Shown here: positions 40,870 through 50,128 of the stretch, piece by piece | How positions within the stretch are numbered: position 1 is the stretch's first letter | How the letters are laid out: every line of letters begins with the position of its first letter | Source of the DNA: Candidatus Obscuribacter sp. | Lineage (GTDB): Bacteria; Cyanobacteriota; Vampirovibrionia; Obscuribacterales; Obscuribacteraceae | Direction: 5' to 3' | NCBI GenBank assembly: GCA_016718315.1 | Contig: JADKDV010000001.1 | Span: 496,001-560,000, forward strand | Length of the DNA: 64,000 bases | Translations under genes and position numbers: made by a program | The notes under the pieces: generated by a model | The model's database searches: none | What the model saw: only the letters and a program-made list of their open reading frames with translations | What the model was told of the DNA's origin: nothing

Positions 40870-43148
40870 TAGTGATATGGTGTTTTGACAGTCCATGGGC
40901 TAGCCTTAAAGCGAGTGTGTAAGAGCTTAAAGGCATCAGCCGAAATTTTGCTGGTGACTTTATCGGTGGCACCCAGATGTGTGGCTTTTACTACCAGGTG
41001 GAGAGCTTCTGGCACTCTTTTATCTCCTGGATGTTTGGCTGCATAGTCAAGGACAATGCGACCAAGATAATCAGGAGCCGTACCCAGGGCCTTGATTTTG
41101 CTTACACCATTTTTGCTTTCACTCTCGCCAAAGGGCAAATCTAAAGGCTTGTCACTGCTGGCAGTGTCATTGCCCCACCAGTTGTCCTGGAAGTCATCAA
41201 TTTGCCCGTAGGCCGTGTCTCGAGGTAATGCAGCGCGAACAAACGGACGGGCGCCAGGATTTTTGAGGATAAAATAAGCAGCCATAAAAGTCTTATCTTC
41301 TGGTGTTGCCGACTCAAAACCAGTGAGCATTTTTGCAGAGGCAGGCATGCTGGCACGCAACAAAGTCAGTGCTTTATCTGCCTGGACAAAATCTGAGAGT
41401 ATTACAGAGCGAGCAAAGGCCGCCTGCGCAAAGTCAGATTTGTTGTAAGTGGTGACCTGGGCTGCTTCCACAAAAGCAGGACTGGTCAATTTATTATTGA
41501 TAAACTGCGCACTAGCAGGCAATAGCAAAGGTTTTTCTTGGGCAAATTTGAGACCTTTTTCGATTTCAAAAAAGTTTTCAGGGGTTTCGGTAGCATTGTC
41601 ACCGCCCACCACCGCCGGCGCGATAAAAGATAGTTTGACTAAATCGCCGACATTTTTTGCTGTGTGCACTTTTAAGGTCCTAAAAGCAGCCTGAGCCGAA
41701 GGCGGCACAGAAGGCCTCGCCAGCACTGCGTCAATCAAATTGCGGGCTTCGTCTTTTTTGCCAGAGCCAAGCGCCAATCTGACTAGATGATACCTAGCTG
41801 TCGTATAGGCACAGCTAGATTCGGGCACTGCCATAAGTGCTGCTTTGATTTCGGCAGCCTGACTGTCGCTCGGTTCTATTTTGCTAGCCAGAGTGAGTAG
41901 CCAATGCAAAGACTTTTTAGACTGATACATACTTCTGGCATGAGCCAGAGCATTGCTATCGCCTTTAGCAGTGCTAAAGTTCCAGATCCAGTCTGACATT
42001 TCGTCTTCATGGACCAATTTGGCTTCACTTGCGTCAGTAATTTCGTGTTTATCAGCGGGGTCTTCAGGAGACTCACCAAAAAACTTATCGAGGATAAATG
42101 TATAGTCACCAACAGCAGTGCCAAAGTCTTTAGCATGACCGGGCTCGGTCAAACTGTTAGTGAGCTTTTTAAAAGTGTCATGGGTACTCAGTCTTATTAA
42201 AATAAAATGTCTGAGTCCGTCGATACTGTCTTTAAAATCGCTGTATTCGGGTTTGGCAGCCAGAGCATCTAGATGAGTCAGAGCTTTTTGCAAAGAGGCA
42301 TGACCGGCAGTCTTGTCCTTAGAGAGTGTTCCCTCTCTTATATAAGTGCGAGCCACCATATAGTCAGCAATTTTGTGCCAGGGAGACTCAGTATCTTTAG
42401 CGATTTCACCAAAGAGATGACGAGCTACGTCAAAGTCTCCAGCATAAAATTTAGCTGCGGCCATTTGGTATGAACGATCTGCACGGGCTGCTTTTGTCGC
42501 AGTGACAGGCAGGGCAGCAGGAAATGCTGGCTCAGGATTGCTCTTTTTTAGCTCATAATTGTAGCCCGGTCCTGGACAGTGGCTAAAGACTTGATCCTGA
42601 GCCGTCAGCCATTCTCTGACAGGAGCAGAGGCAGCACCCTCTTTGGCAATTAAACCATCAAGAGTTTTAACGGCTGTGGCAAACGAATCAGAATTGCAAT
42701 TGAGATAAGTAACATAGTCATCGCCTTCGATATTGCGATAAGTGTCATACGAATTTAGTTTTACTTCTTTGACACCAGCCACCTTTTTGCGAGCTTTGAG
42801 CCAGTTATCGAGCTGGGTACCAGAGTCATCGATTGGCAAATTAGGATCACTGGCAAAGCCCAGACGGAAGTGCAAAAGATCTATAGCCTGGCTAAGCTCA
42901 GTGGCTGTAAGCGGTTTGGCATTGAGGTTGCGGTAGGCGAGCACTAAATAGCTGCGCGCATAGGTGGGATTTAGAACGCCTAGATTACCCTGAGCAAAGA
43001 GTTTAAGAGGGGCATCCGGGTGGCTGCGATAGCTAAAAACAGCATCATCAAAAAACGGACCACAAGCGATTGCTGGACTGATAAGTGCTGCCAGCGAGAG
43101 CGCAAGCGCAAGCTTTTTGACATTTATCCTTTTAATGGCCGCTATCAC
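40866..43148 (-). CDS. large secreted/lipoprotein-like helical repeat protein
   Basis: About 760 residues from the GTG at 43148, which has GGGGAAG 5 bases upstream. The N-terminus (INVKKLALALSLAALISPAIAC) is a signal peptide; Cys after AIA could be a lipid-attachment site, though the lipobox is weak. The rest is mostly helical with TPR-like pairs (AADRSYQMAAAKFYAGDFDV, then ARHLFGEIAKDTESPWHKI). A C-terminal VLDYAAKHPGDKRVPEALHL resembles a TPR found in outer-membrane-associated proteins. No enzyme motif recognised. It overlaps the end of the DUF3142 gene by 17 bases, so they form an operon with the aminopeptidase. Confidence 0.6.
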   Translation of the reverse strand: MIAAIKRINVKKLALALSLAALISPAIACGPFFDDAVFSYRSHPDAPLKLFAQGNLGVLNPTYARSYLVLAYRNLNAKPLTATELSQAIDLLHFRLGFASDPNLPIDDSGTQLDNWLKARKKVAGVKEVKLNSYDTYRNIEGDDYVTYLNCNSDSFATAVKTLDGLIAKEGAASAPVREWLTAQDQVFSHCPGPGYNYELKKSNPEPAFPAALPVTATKAARADRSYQMAAAKFYAGDFDVARHLFGEIAKDTESPWHKIADYMVARTYIREGTLSKDKTAGHASLQKALTHLDALAAKPEYSDFKDSIDGLRHFILIRLSTHDTFKKLTNSLTEPGHAKDFGTAVGDYTFILDKFFGESPEDPADKHEITDASEAKLVHEDEMSDWIWNFSTAKGDSNALAHARSMYQSKKSLHWLLTLASKIEPSDSQAAEIKAALMAVPESSCAYTTARYHLVRLALGSGKKDEARNLIDAVLARPSVPPSAQAAFRTLKVHTAKNVGDLVKLSFIAPAVVGGDNATETPENFFEIEKGLKFAQEKPLLLPASAQFINNKLTSPAFVEAAQVTTYNKSDFAQAAFARSVILSDFVQADKALTLLRASMPASAKMLTGFESATPEDKTFMAAYFILKNPGARPFVRAALPRDTAYGQIDDFQDNWWGNDTASSDKPLDLPFGESESKNGVSKIKALGTAPDYLGRIVLDYAAKHPGDKRVPEALHLVVKATHLGATDKVTSKISADAFKLLHTRFKASPWTVKTPYHY

Positions 43149-43950
43149 GATTCTTCCCCTCTGCCAGTATGTTGAGCGCACTTGTAACCCTGTTTTGAGT
43201 CCACGGCTTGCTACAAAAAATATAGACACAAGCCACCTGACTAAATTTGCCGCCCTTGATCATAACCTGCAAAGGCTCAGGATCGTCAAGGCTAAAACCG
43301 ACACAAAGTGGACCCGCCGGTGCTTTTAAACCATGGGCTTTAAGATAGCGTAGAGCTGACTGTCGGCCACCCCCCATGGTAAACAGCATCGGCACAAAAA
43401 AATCGACTTTGCCATCTAAATGAGCCTGACTCAACCACTGGTCAGCCATACACCAGGATGCCAGGGTAGTAATCGAGAGAGGCAAACCACGCGGCATCCG
43501 CTTGCGGAGACAATCCAAGAGATTTATATAAAATTGTCTCTGATCAAGGGTTGCATCATAGTCAATCTGCAAGCCAGTCAGTACGCCGCGACCTCGCACA
43601 GTGCTGGATAAAATACGCTCAACAAGACTTTCAACCAGCGCTCCTTGCTTATTTTGAGCAGGCAAAGACCTTACGTCTATTCTGACTACGGCGATACGCT
43701 CAGTATGGGGTCTGACTTGTAATCTATTGAGTCGCGGCATCTCTCTAATATTATTGCCATCCACCAGGATGCGATTGGTCAAGCAGGCAACCTTGCCGGG
43801 TGCTAAACGCAAATCATCATCGTGATACCAGGACCAAAAGACAATCTCAGGCTTAGCAAAAGACTGAGGCTGAGCAGCGGCAACTGGCAAGATATTAATG
43901 CCTGATATAAACACCATTAAAAAACAAAGCCAGTGGGCAAATCGAGCCAC
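43132..43950 (-). CDS. secreted DUF3142 protein
   Basis: A 272-residue protein with a signal peptide (LCFLMVFISGINILPVAAA). Text typical of DUF3142 is present: FWSWYHDDDLRLAPGKVACL, GLQIDYDATLDQRQFYINLL, LSITTLASWCMAD and VDFFVPMLFTMG. The family has a TIM-barrel-like pattern with an Asp pair (IDYD) and may be a glycoside hydrolase relative, but no activity is established to my knowledge. It begins directly after the aminopeptidase gene stop (no gap). Confidence 0.7.
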   Translation of the reverse strand: MARFAHWLCFLMVFISGINILPVAAAQPQSFAKPEIVFWSWYHDDDLRLAPGKVACLTNRILVDGNNIREMPRLNRLQVRPHTERIAVVRIDVRSLPAQNKQGALVESLVERILSSTVRGRGVLTGLQIDYDATLDQRQFYINLLDCLRKRMPRGLPLSITTLASWCMADQWLSQAHLDGKVDFFVPMLFTMGGGRQSALRYLKAHGLKAPAGPLCVGFSLDDPEPLQVMIKGGKFSQVACVYIFCSKPWTQNRVTSALNILAEGKNRDSGH

Positions 43951-46668
43951 TCACTTAATTTCCTTGAGATACTTGAGCAAATCAGGCATTTGTTTCTGGC
44001 GGAAGTTCAATCTGATTTGTACAGTTTCTATTGTTTTTGCCACTGAACGACGACCGTTCGGCAGCGGGTGCCTGCCCACAAATTCAGTCAGGTTTTTAAG
44101 ATCTTCTTCGCTGTTAAAATTACCAGCGGCTTCAATCAAATGAGGCAAGTGTTTGGCATCAAATTTTTTAGCCAGTGCTTCCCAATTTTGATTGAGAAAC
44201 TGCCAGGCTAAGCTCCGCCCCCAGCTAGAGGCAAGCAATCGCCCTATTTGCCTTGGACCATCCTGAGCGCGCACATCCTTGGTCAGAACCATATCCAGAC
44301 TGTTAGTTACCAGTTCCTTTTGTCTAAATGTACAAAGTGCACCCAAATTGCGTTCATATGCCTCTGGTGTATTGGCTAATTTAAAGGCCTGAGTAATGCG
44401 GGCATAGTCATCTTGATCGCCGTTATATGCCACCACATTGACTATGGCTGAGAGCAAGTCAGGGTCGAGGTTTGCATCCTCGGCCAGGTAAAGATCAAAT
44501 TTGGAGCGACAAAACTCCATACATTCAGGATCCTGACCGACAGTGCCAAGTGCCTTTATTAACTGACCGCGCAACTGGGATATCAATTCGGCTTCGCCTT
44601 CTTTCTTTTCAAAGCCAAGATTAGCCAGCTGCGGCTTGAGTCGAGAGCGTACATAAGCAGCATAAGAGTTCTCTTCGCCTGCAGCAAAATCCTCAAAGGA
44701 TAGAGTTTGCCCTATCAATAACGACAGCACATAAGGGTCATTATCACCAGCCATGGTAAGGCTGTAATCAAGATAATTTTTGATTGGTGTGCGGGCACTA
44801 AAGGCCAGTGAATAGACATCGCTAGCCAGGCTAACCTTTTCGGCACAGTTTAAGAAGTCCTTTTTGACTGTCTTTAATTTAGCCAGTTGCTCCGCACTAT
44901 ATCTGGTGCGATAAAAACCATTGCCCATACCGTTGACAAATAATGGAGCAGAAGCTGCGTTAACACTGACAGCCTGACTGTCTTTATCAATCACTTGCTT
45001 TTGACTGTAGTTATCACCTTTGAGTACCACAGGGATTTGCCAGAGGGCCTTTTCGCCTTTAGGCTGCACATTGCCTCGCAAAAAACGCTCTTGCGAGATT
45101 GTTACAGGAGTGACTACTGTACCTTTCTTTTTGGCTGTGCTCTTACCCTCGGTCATAGTGACCAGTGGACATCCTGGTGTATAGACCCATGATTTCATGA
45201 GCTCCGCTACGTCCACTTTGGCACTGCCACTCTCTAAACTCAATGCCTGCCAGAGATCACCAGTGGTGGCATTAGCAAATTTATGCTCTTGCATATAGCG
45301 CTGAATACCAGCTTGAAACTTGTCTTCACCAAGATACATCTCGAGCATACGCAAAAGAGATCCGCCCTTTTCGTATGTTATTTCGTCAAACATCTCCATA
45401 GCGTCTTCAGGCGACTTGACCGGGTATTCTACGGCTCTTGTGGCCAATAGCCCGTCACTATCGAGGGTAGAGGCCCGAGAGAGTGCAAAATCATCCCAGT
45501 TATGCCATTCTGGTTTAAGTTTTTCGGTGGCTTTGGTGGCCATCCAGGTGGCAAAGGCTTCGTTAAGCCAGAGGTCATTCCACCATTTCATCGTCACCAA
45601 ATCGCCAAACCAGAGATGGGCCATTTCGTGCGCGATAATGCCAGTGACTCGCATCTTAGCCCGGGTACTAGCATTGTCATCGATTAAAAGCGCTGTTTCT
45701 CTAAATGTAATAGCGCCAAAATTTTCCATAGCGCCAGCACTAAAGTCAGGCACCGCAATCAAATCGAGCTTATCAAAAGGATAGTTAACACCAAAATATT
45801 TCTCGTAGTAAGGCATCAACTTTGCTGCTGTATCGAGGGCATAACCAGTCAAGTTTTGTTTACCAGCTGGTGCCCAGACTCTTATCTTTTTACCATCGAC
45901 ATCCACTGCCTTAGAAGGCGCAAACTCGCCAATCACCAGTGCAAAGAGATAAGTCGACATGGCCGGCGTAGCCTTAAATGTCACTACCTTTTTGTCTTTA
46001 CGCTGATCTAATTTTTCAAATTCCTGACTGGCATTACTTATCGCCACCATATTGGTAGGGATGGCACAAGTCACCTTAAAAGCAGCTTTAAAAGCAGGTT
46101 CATCAAAACAAGGGAACATGCGCCTCGCGTCTGTGGGCTCCATCTGGGTGGTGGCAATCTTATGCTCTTTACCCTTGTCATCTTTAAATCGGGACAGATA
46201 AAACCCTGCCAACTTCTCAGAGAGATGGCCGCTAAACTTGAGGTGCAACTCATAGCGACCAGGGCTGAGAGGCTTGGCAAAGTTCAAAGTGACCAGTTGT
46301 TTCTGGTCGTCCTTGCTCACTTCAGCCTTAATAAAGTCGCCATGCCCTTTCTCGCGACTGGCTATGCTGGCATCAAAAACCGAGAGATTGAGACTATTGA
46401 GCTTAATTGTGCGGCTTGCCGTTTGGATGTCGAGATATACAACCTCTGAGCCTTCAAACTCAGCATTATCAAAGTTTGGCTCAAAATAAAGGTCATATTT
46501 TTCTGGCAATATCTGAGGCGACAGTCTTGAGCCTTCTCTCAGTTCTTCAGGTTTTACTGGAGGAAAGTTACTAACCTTGTCGGCGGCAAAACAGACATTG
46601 CCAGACAATAGACAAGTACTGGCTAGCATAACGGCCAGGCGACGACCAAGACTGAGACTGGATGGCAT
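43951..46668 (-). CDS. secreted M1-family metallo-aminopeptidase
   Basis: A 905-residue zinc aminopeptidase. A signal peptide (LAVMLASTCLLSGNVCFA) places it outside the cytoplasm. The exopeptidase motif GAMENFGAI is at 312-320, and the zinc site HEMAHLWFGD (347-356) has the third ligand Glu370 in WLNEAF. A catalytic Tyr is likely in EITYEKGGSLL near 434. The C-terminal half is the helical ERAP1_C-like domain. It trims N-terminal residues from peptides, probably for nutrient uptake. It is the first gene of a three-gene leftward unit with DUF3142 and the 760-residue protein. Confidence 0.92.
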   Translation of the reverse strand: MPSSLSLGRRLAVMLASTCLLSGNVCFAADKVSNFPPVKPEELREGSRLSPQILPEKYDLYFEPNFDNAEFEGSEVVYLDIQTASRTIKLNSLNLSVFDASIASREKGHGDFIKAEVSKDDQKQLVTLNFAKPLSPGRYELHLKFSGHLSEKLAGFYLSRFKDDKGKEHKIATTQMEPTDARRMFPCFDEPAFKAAFKVTCAIPTNMVAISNASQEFEKLDQRKDKKVVTFKATPAMSTYLFALVIGEFAPSKAVDVDGKKIRVWAPAGKQNLTGYALDTAAKLMPYYEKYFGVNYPFDKLDLIAVPDFSAGAMENFGAITFRETALLIDDNASTRAKMRVTGIIAHEMAHLWFGDLVTMKWWNDLWLNEAFATWMATKATEKLKPEWHNWDDFALSRASTLDSDGLLATRAVEYPVKSPEDAMEMFDEITYEKGGSLLRMLEMYLGEDKFQAGIQRYMQEHKFANATTGDLWQALSLESGSAKVDVAELMKSWVYTPGCPLVTMTEGKSTAKKKGTVVTPVTISQERFLRGNVQPKGEKALWQIPVVLKGDNYSQKQVIDKDSQAVSVNAASAPLFVNGMGNGFYRTRYSAEQLAKLKTVKKDFLNCAEKVSLASDVYSLAFSARTPIKNYLDYSLTMAGDNDPYVLSLLIGQTLSFEDFAAGEENSYAAYVRSRLKPQLANLGFEKKEGEAELISQLRGQLIKALGTVGQDPECMEFCRSKFDLYLAEDANLDPDLLSAIVNVVAYNGDQDDYARITQAFKLANTPEAYERNLGALCTFRQKELVTNSLDMVLTKDVRAQDGPRQIGRLLASSWGRSLAWQFLNQNWEALAKKFDAKHLPHLIEAAGNFNSEEDLKNLTEFVGRHPLPNGRRSVAKTIETVQIRLNFRQKQMPDLLKYLKEIK

Positions 46669-46793
46669 TAGTACTCCCCACGTAACTGATAGGGGCTAAT
46701 AGTAAGCCACTGATAACCTTTTATTCTTGCCAAGCAGCCAGTTTGAGCGAAAATTGACGATATACTGAGAGTTATCCGACAGAGTGTAAACCT

Positions 46794-48191
46794 ATGATTT
46801 TTAAACAGTTTTATCTTGGTTGTCTGGCTCATGCGTCCTATCTAATCGGTAGCGAAGGGCTAGCTTGTATCATCGATCCGCAACGCGATATCGACGAATA
46901 CCTTGACGAGCTTAAAAAGCATAACCTCAAGCTCGAATACATCATCGAAACACACTTACACGCTGATTTTGTTAGTGGTCACAAAGAGCTATCCGAGCGC
47001 ACCGGCGCACAAGTGGTCTACAGCGAAAAAGCCAAGTTTGCCCTACCCCACCTGGCAGTCAAAGATGGTGAAGTGCTCAAACTAGGAGATATCGAGCTAA
47101 CAATCCTGGCCACTCCCGGTCATACGCCAGAGAGTATCTGTGTTGTGGCCAGAGACAAGACCGGTCCTGCCAAATTATTTAGTGGCGATACACTCTTTAT
47201 TGGTGATGTCGGCCGCCCGGACCTGGCTGGTCAAACAGCGCTGGACGCCGAAGTCATGGCCGGTCATTTGTATGACAGCCTGCATAACAAAATCATGGTA
47301 TTGCCTGATGACACCGAAGTATTGCCAGCACACGGGGCTGGTTCACTTTGTGGCAAAAATATTTCACAAGAGCGCAGCTCAACTCTTGGCCAACAAAGAC
47401 AGTTTAACTGGGCACTCAAACCCATGGAGCGCCAGGCTTTTATCCATTCTATGACCACTGAATTGCCCGAGATACCCAAGTATTTTGGTGAGGCGGTCAA
47501 AACCAATCGTCAAGGCGCCACAGCTCTTGCCGATTTGCCTGCGCTCAAATCTTTGACACCACAGCAAGTGGCAGACAAACAAAAAGCTCAAGCATGTTTA
47601 TTGGATGTGCGCAGTCCTGAAGAGTTTGGTGATGGTCACTTACCCGGCTCTATAAATATCGGACTGGGTGGACAATTTGCCTCATTTAGTGGCATCCTCA
47701 TCGACGGCAAACAAGAAAAAATCATCATCGGCACCAAAGAGCAGGCTCAAGAAGCAGTAACCAGACTGGCTAGAGCCGGACTGGAGAATGTCACTGGTTA
47801 TTTTGATGATCTAAAATCCTGGCAAGATGCTGGTTACAAGCTCACAACTGTGGCTCAAATGTCTGTACAAACTCTAGCAAAAGAGCTGGAAGCAAACCCC
47901 GGACTCTATGTCCTTGATGTCAGACGTCCACCCGAATACAAAGGTGGTCATGTACCAGGAGCCAGACCACTACCTCTAAGTGAGCTAACAGCTCGTTTGA
48001 GCGAACTTAACAAAGACCAGCTCATGCACGTAATCTGTGCCGGCGGCTACCGCTCCAGCATGGCTGTCAGTTTGCTTTTACAAAATGGATTTACAAAACT
48101 GGTTAATATCCAGGGTGGTACCATGGCCTGGCGCAAAGCCGAATTGCCAGTGGATGCAGAAGCAACTGCCACCGCCTGTAGCGGCAGCTAA
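46794..48191 (+). CDS. MBL-fold persulfide dioxygenase-like protein with two rhodanese domains
   Basis: A 465-residue fusion. Residues 1-235 are a glyoxalase-II/ETHE1-like metallo-beta-lactamase domain with the iron site HLHADFVSGH (54-63), GHTPESIC and SGDTLFIGDVGRPDL. Residues about 260-350 form a rhodanese domain (CLLDVRSPEEFGDGHLPGS) whose active loop has no Cys (IIIGTKEQAQ), so it is probably structural. Residues about 370-460 form a second rhodanese with an active Cys (HVICAGGYRSSMAV). It likely oxidises glutathione or low-molecular-weight persulfides and moves sulfane sulfur. A separate rhodanese is encoded 940 bases further on. Confidence 0.87.
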   Translation: MIFKQFYLGCLAHASYLIGSEGLACIIDPQRDIDEYLDELKKHNLKLEYIIETHLHADFVSGHKELSERTGAQVVYSEKAKFALPHLAVKDGEVLKLGDIELTILATPGHTPESICVVARDKTGPAKLFSGDTLFIGDVGRPDLAGQTALDAEVMAGHLYDSLHNKIMVLPDDTEVLPAHGAGSLCGKNISQERSSTLGQQRQFNWALKPMERQAFIHSMTTELPEIPKYFGEAVKTNRQGATALADLPALKSLTPQQVADKQKAQACLLDVRSPEEFGDGHLPGSINIGLGGQFASFSGILIDGKQEKIIIGTKEQAQEAVTRLARAGLENVTGYFDDLKSWQDAGYKLTTVAQMSVQTLAKELEANPGLYVLDVRRPPEYKGGHVPGARPLPLSELTARLSELNKDQLMHVICAGGYRSSMAVSLLLQNGFTKLVNIQGGTMAWRKAELPVDAEATATACSGS

Positions 48192-48197
48192 AAAAAA

Positions 48198-48218
48198 GGA
48201 CCTCTTAAATAGAGGTCC
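48198..48218 (-). terminator. Rho-independent terminator
   Basis: GGACCTCT (48198-48205) and AGAGGTCC (48211-48218) pair perfectly around TAAAT. On the minus strand the stem is followed by eight T, so it ends the coiled-coil gene at 48241. On the plus strand it is followed by CTTT, giving weaker termination of the MBL-rhodanese gene. Confidence 0.8.
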
Positions 48219-48240
48219 CTTTAGACAATGCCTTGCGGTT

Positions 48241-48777
48241 TTATTTGACGCCAAACATTTTTTTCCACACCGGTCGCTTGAGATTTTCGTTTTCGGCTCT
48301 AACAGCATCGAGCCAGGTTTCCAGTTCCAGCACTCTTTGAGTTTCAAGCTCAAGGGCGCGGATTTTTTCTACGAGAATTTCTTCGCCCATAAGCTGAGCT
48401 TCCATTTCTTTGATGCGACTGCGTGTGCACTCAAGTTGATAGCTGGTCTCAAGTACTAGCTCGTTGACTGACTCTAGCTGAGTGAGCAGGTCGAGGATAA
48501 GACGAGTCTCGTTAACGGCTGGCTTTTGCACTACTGGTGCGGGAGTAGCCGGTCTAAAGTCCATGGGTTCGGGCAAGAGAAAACGAGACAGACCATATTT
48601 ACGCGCTGGTCTGTAATCTGTGACAGGCTGTGCTTGCAGCGCCGCATTTTCTTGTGTGGGTGTAAAGTCCTGGACGATGTCTAAAGAGGCATTTTCTAAG
48701 AGAGGCTCCAACCCTTCCAGGCTGAGTGCATCAGCGGAATTGTGTTGCTCTATCTTTTTTTTGCGAGATTGTGCCAT
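48241..48777 (-). CDS. soluble protein with C-terminal coiled coil
   Basis: A 178-residue protein. The first 100 residues are polar with basic start AQSRKKKIEQ and a few hydrophobic patches (LEGLEPLLENASLDIVQDF). Residues about 95-165 form a clear coiled coil (LILDLLTQLESVNELVLETS, then RSRIKEMEAQLMGEEILVEK). It ends PVWKKMFGVK, the same kind of tail (W-x-K-x-F) as the coiled-coil protein at 6651-7181 (GWLKAFKGKST). No family recognised. The shared architecture suggests the two are related. Confidence 0.6.
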   Translation of the reverse strand: MAQSRKKKIEQHNSADALSLEGLEPLLENASLDIVQDFTPTQENAALQAQPVTDYRPARKYGLSRFLLPEPMDFRPATPAPVVQKPAVNETRLILDLLTQLESVNELVLETSYQLECTRSRIKEMEAQLMGEEILVEKIRALELETQRVLELETWLDAVRAENENLKRPVWKKMFGVK

Positions 48778-48906
48778 CGTACGCTCTTCCTAGAAAAGGT
48801 GATGATGACATTATGGGTGGTGCCAGAGCCAAGGGCAACTCTTGACTAGCCCGCAAAACGCCCAAAACACTCAAGTTTTGGAATTTTATCAAGTTATCAG
48901 CCGCTA

Positions 48907-49131
48907 TTACTTGGAAAGGTCGCCTTTGTAGAGGTACCAGATGAAGCCACCAAATATAGTGAGCGACAAAAAGAATATCAGTGAAATGCCGACAATCATC
49001 AGGTTGAAACCATTGGGATCAGTCTTTTGCATCTGACCCATGTCATAAAGATAATCCTCGACGCCGCCAGCCCAGGCCGGTCTCACCGTGATAGCAAAGA
49101 GACAAAAACTAGCAAGTAATTTGCTTAGCAT
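48907..49131 (-). CDS. small membrane protein next to rhodanese
   Basis: A 74-residue protein. The signal peptide (LLASFCLFAITVRPAWAG) is followed by a short loop and one membrane segment (FNLMIVGISLIFFLSLTIFGG) with a basic tail (YLYKGDLSK). The ATG overlaps by one base the stop of the rhodanese gene (TAATG), so it is translationally coupled. Function unknown; it could anchor or partner the rhodanese at the membrane. Confidence 0.6.
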   Translation of the reverse strand: MLSKLLASFCLFAITVRPAWAGGVEDYLYDMGQMQKTDPNGFNLMIVGISLIFFLSLTIFGGFIWYLYKGDLSK

Positions 49132-49502
49132 TAGCCTTTATCCTCAGGTAAATTGGCAGCGCGCCAGGCGCGAATGCCGCCGTCCATAGAAATCACATTG
49201 GTGTAGCCCATTTTTTGCAAATTGAAGGCTGACATGGCAGAGCGATAACCACCGCCGCAATAAAGCACGATGGTGGACGACTTGTCCGGACAAACTTTTT
49301 CGATATCGCGTTCGATTATGCCTCGTCCCAGGTGCACAGCGCCTTTAGCACGACCTTCCAACCATTCATGATCTTCACGCACGTCCATAAAGACAAACTC
49401 TTTGCCGTCTTTTTGCATTTGCAAGACGTCATCAAGCTGCACCTCTTTGATTTGAGGTCTAATTTCGGCTACCAGGTTTTCAAAAGCTTCTGTGTGTTTC
49501 AT
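49131..49502 (-). CDS. single-domain rhodanese
   Basis: A 123-residue rhodanese. It opens EIRPQIKEVQLDDVLQM, then FMDVREDHEWLEGR and the active Cys in VLYCGGGYRSAMSA (near residue 80). EVCPD-like KVCPDKSSTI precedes it. It transfers sulfur between thiol acceptors. Its stop overlaps the small membrane gene, and the MBL-rhodanese fusion lies close by on the other strand, so this is a small sulfur-metabolism cluster. Confidence 0.87.
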   Translation of the reverse strand: MKHTEAFENLVAEIRPQIKEVQLDDVLQMQKDGKEFVFMDVREDHEWLEGRAKGAVHLGRGIIERDIEKVCPDKSSTIVLYCGGGYRSAMSAFNLQKMGYTNVISMDGGIRAWRAANLPEDKG

Positions 49503-49653
49503 CTCAGCACCATGTTAACCAGGCTATTTAAGCATATTTGAGCCGATTACATACTGAGTCAGAGCGGGCAAGAGCCACTAAGAGACAAATTAGAAGCACT
49601 TAAACCTTTTAAGTTGGAGGCGATGCTATTTTGAATTACTACAGAGGGGTCCC

Positions 49654-50127
49654 ATGCGCACTCGTCCTTCAGCACGCATAGTAGTTTTGAATCGAAATCA
49701 GCAAATATTGCTATTTCGCTTTGCGTACAGCCGCGGCATCCTATCTGGTCTGGTCTACTGGGCAACACCGGGTGGCGAAGTAGAGGGTGACGAGACTTTT
49801 GAACAAGCTGCCAGTCGCGAGCTTTTTGAAGAGACCGGCATCAAACTAGAGCCAAGCGCCTTTGGCGAGCAAATTGCCCAACGTCAGTTTGAGCTTTTGT
49901 TACCAGACGGCGAGAGAGTCATGGCAGATGATCGATTCTTTACCATTAGAGTCGATAATCCATTGTTGTCCAAACTCAATTTGACTGAGCTTGAATGTGA
50001 AGTGATGGCTGAGCACAGATGGTGGTCCATCGACGAGCTAATCAATAGTGATGAAAAGATTTTTCCATCAGACATAGCTGACATTTTGCTCTCAATTGGT
50101 GTTGCCAGACTAGAGACTGGTTTCTGA
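49654..50127 (+). CDS. NUDIX hydrolase
   Basis: A 157-residue protein with a complete NUDIX box: GGEVEGDETFEQAA then SRELFEETGI (about 44-67), meeting GX5EX7REUXEEXGU. It hydrolyses a nucleoside diphosphate linked to another group; the substrate is not predictable. GAGGGG is just before the ATG. It converges with the FAD oxidoreductase gene with a 1-base gap between the stops. Confidence 0.87.
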   Translation: MRTRPSARIVVLNRNQQILLFRFAYSRGILSGLVYWATPGGEVEGDETFEQAASRELFEETGIKLEPSAFGEQIAQRQFELLLPDGERVMADDRFFTIRVDNPLLSKLNLTELECEVMAEHRWWSIDELINSDEKIFPSDIADILLSIGVARLETGF

Positions 50128-50128
50128 G

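Noticed and set aside
48862..48881. CCAAAAC/GTTTTGG hairpin between two minus-strand genes
   Set aside because: Possible weak terminator of the 74-residue membrane gene, but it is not followed by a T run on the minus strand, so support is too poor.
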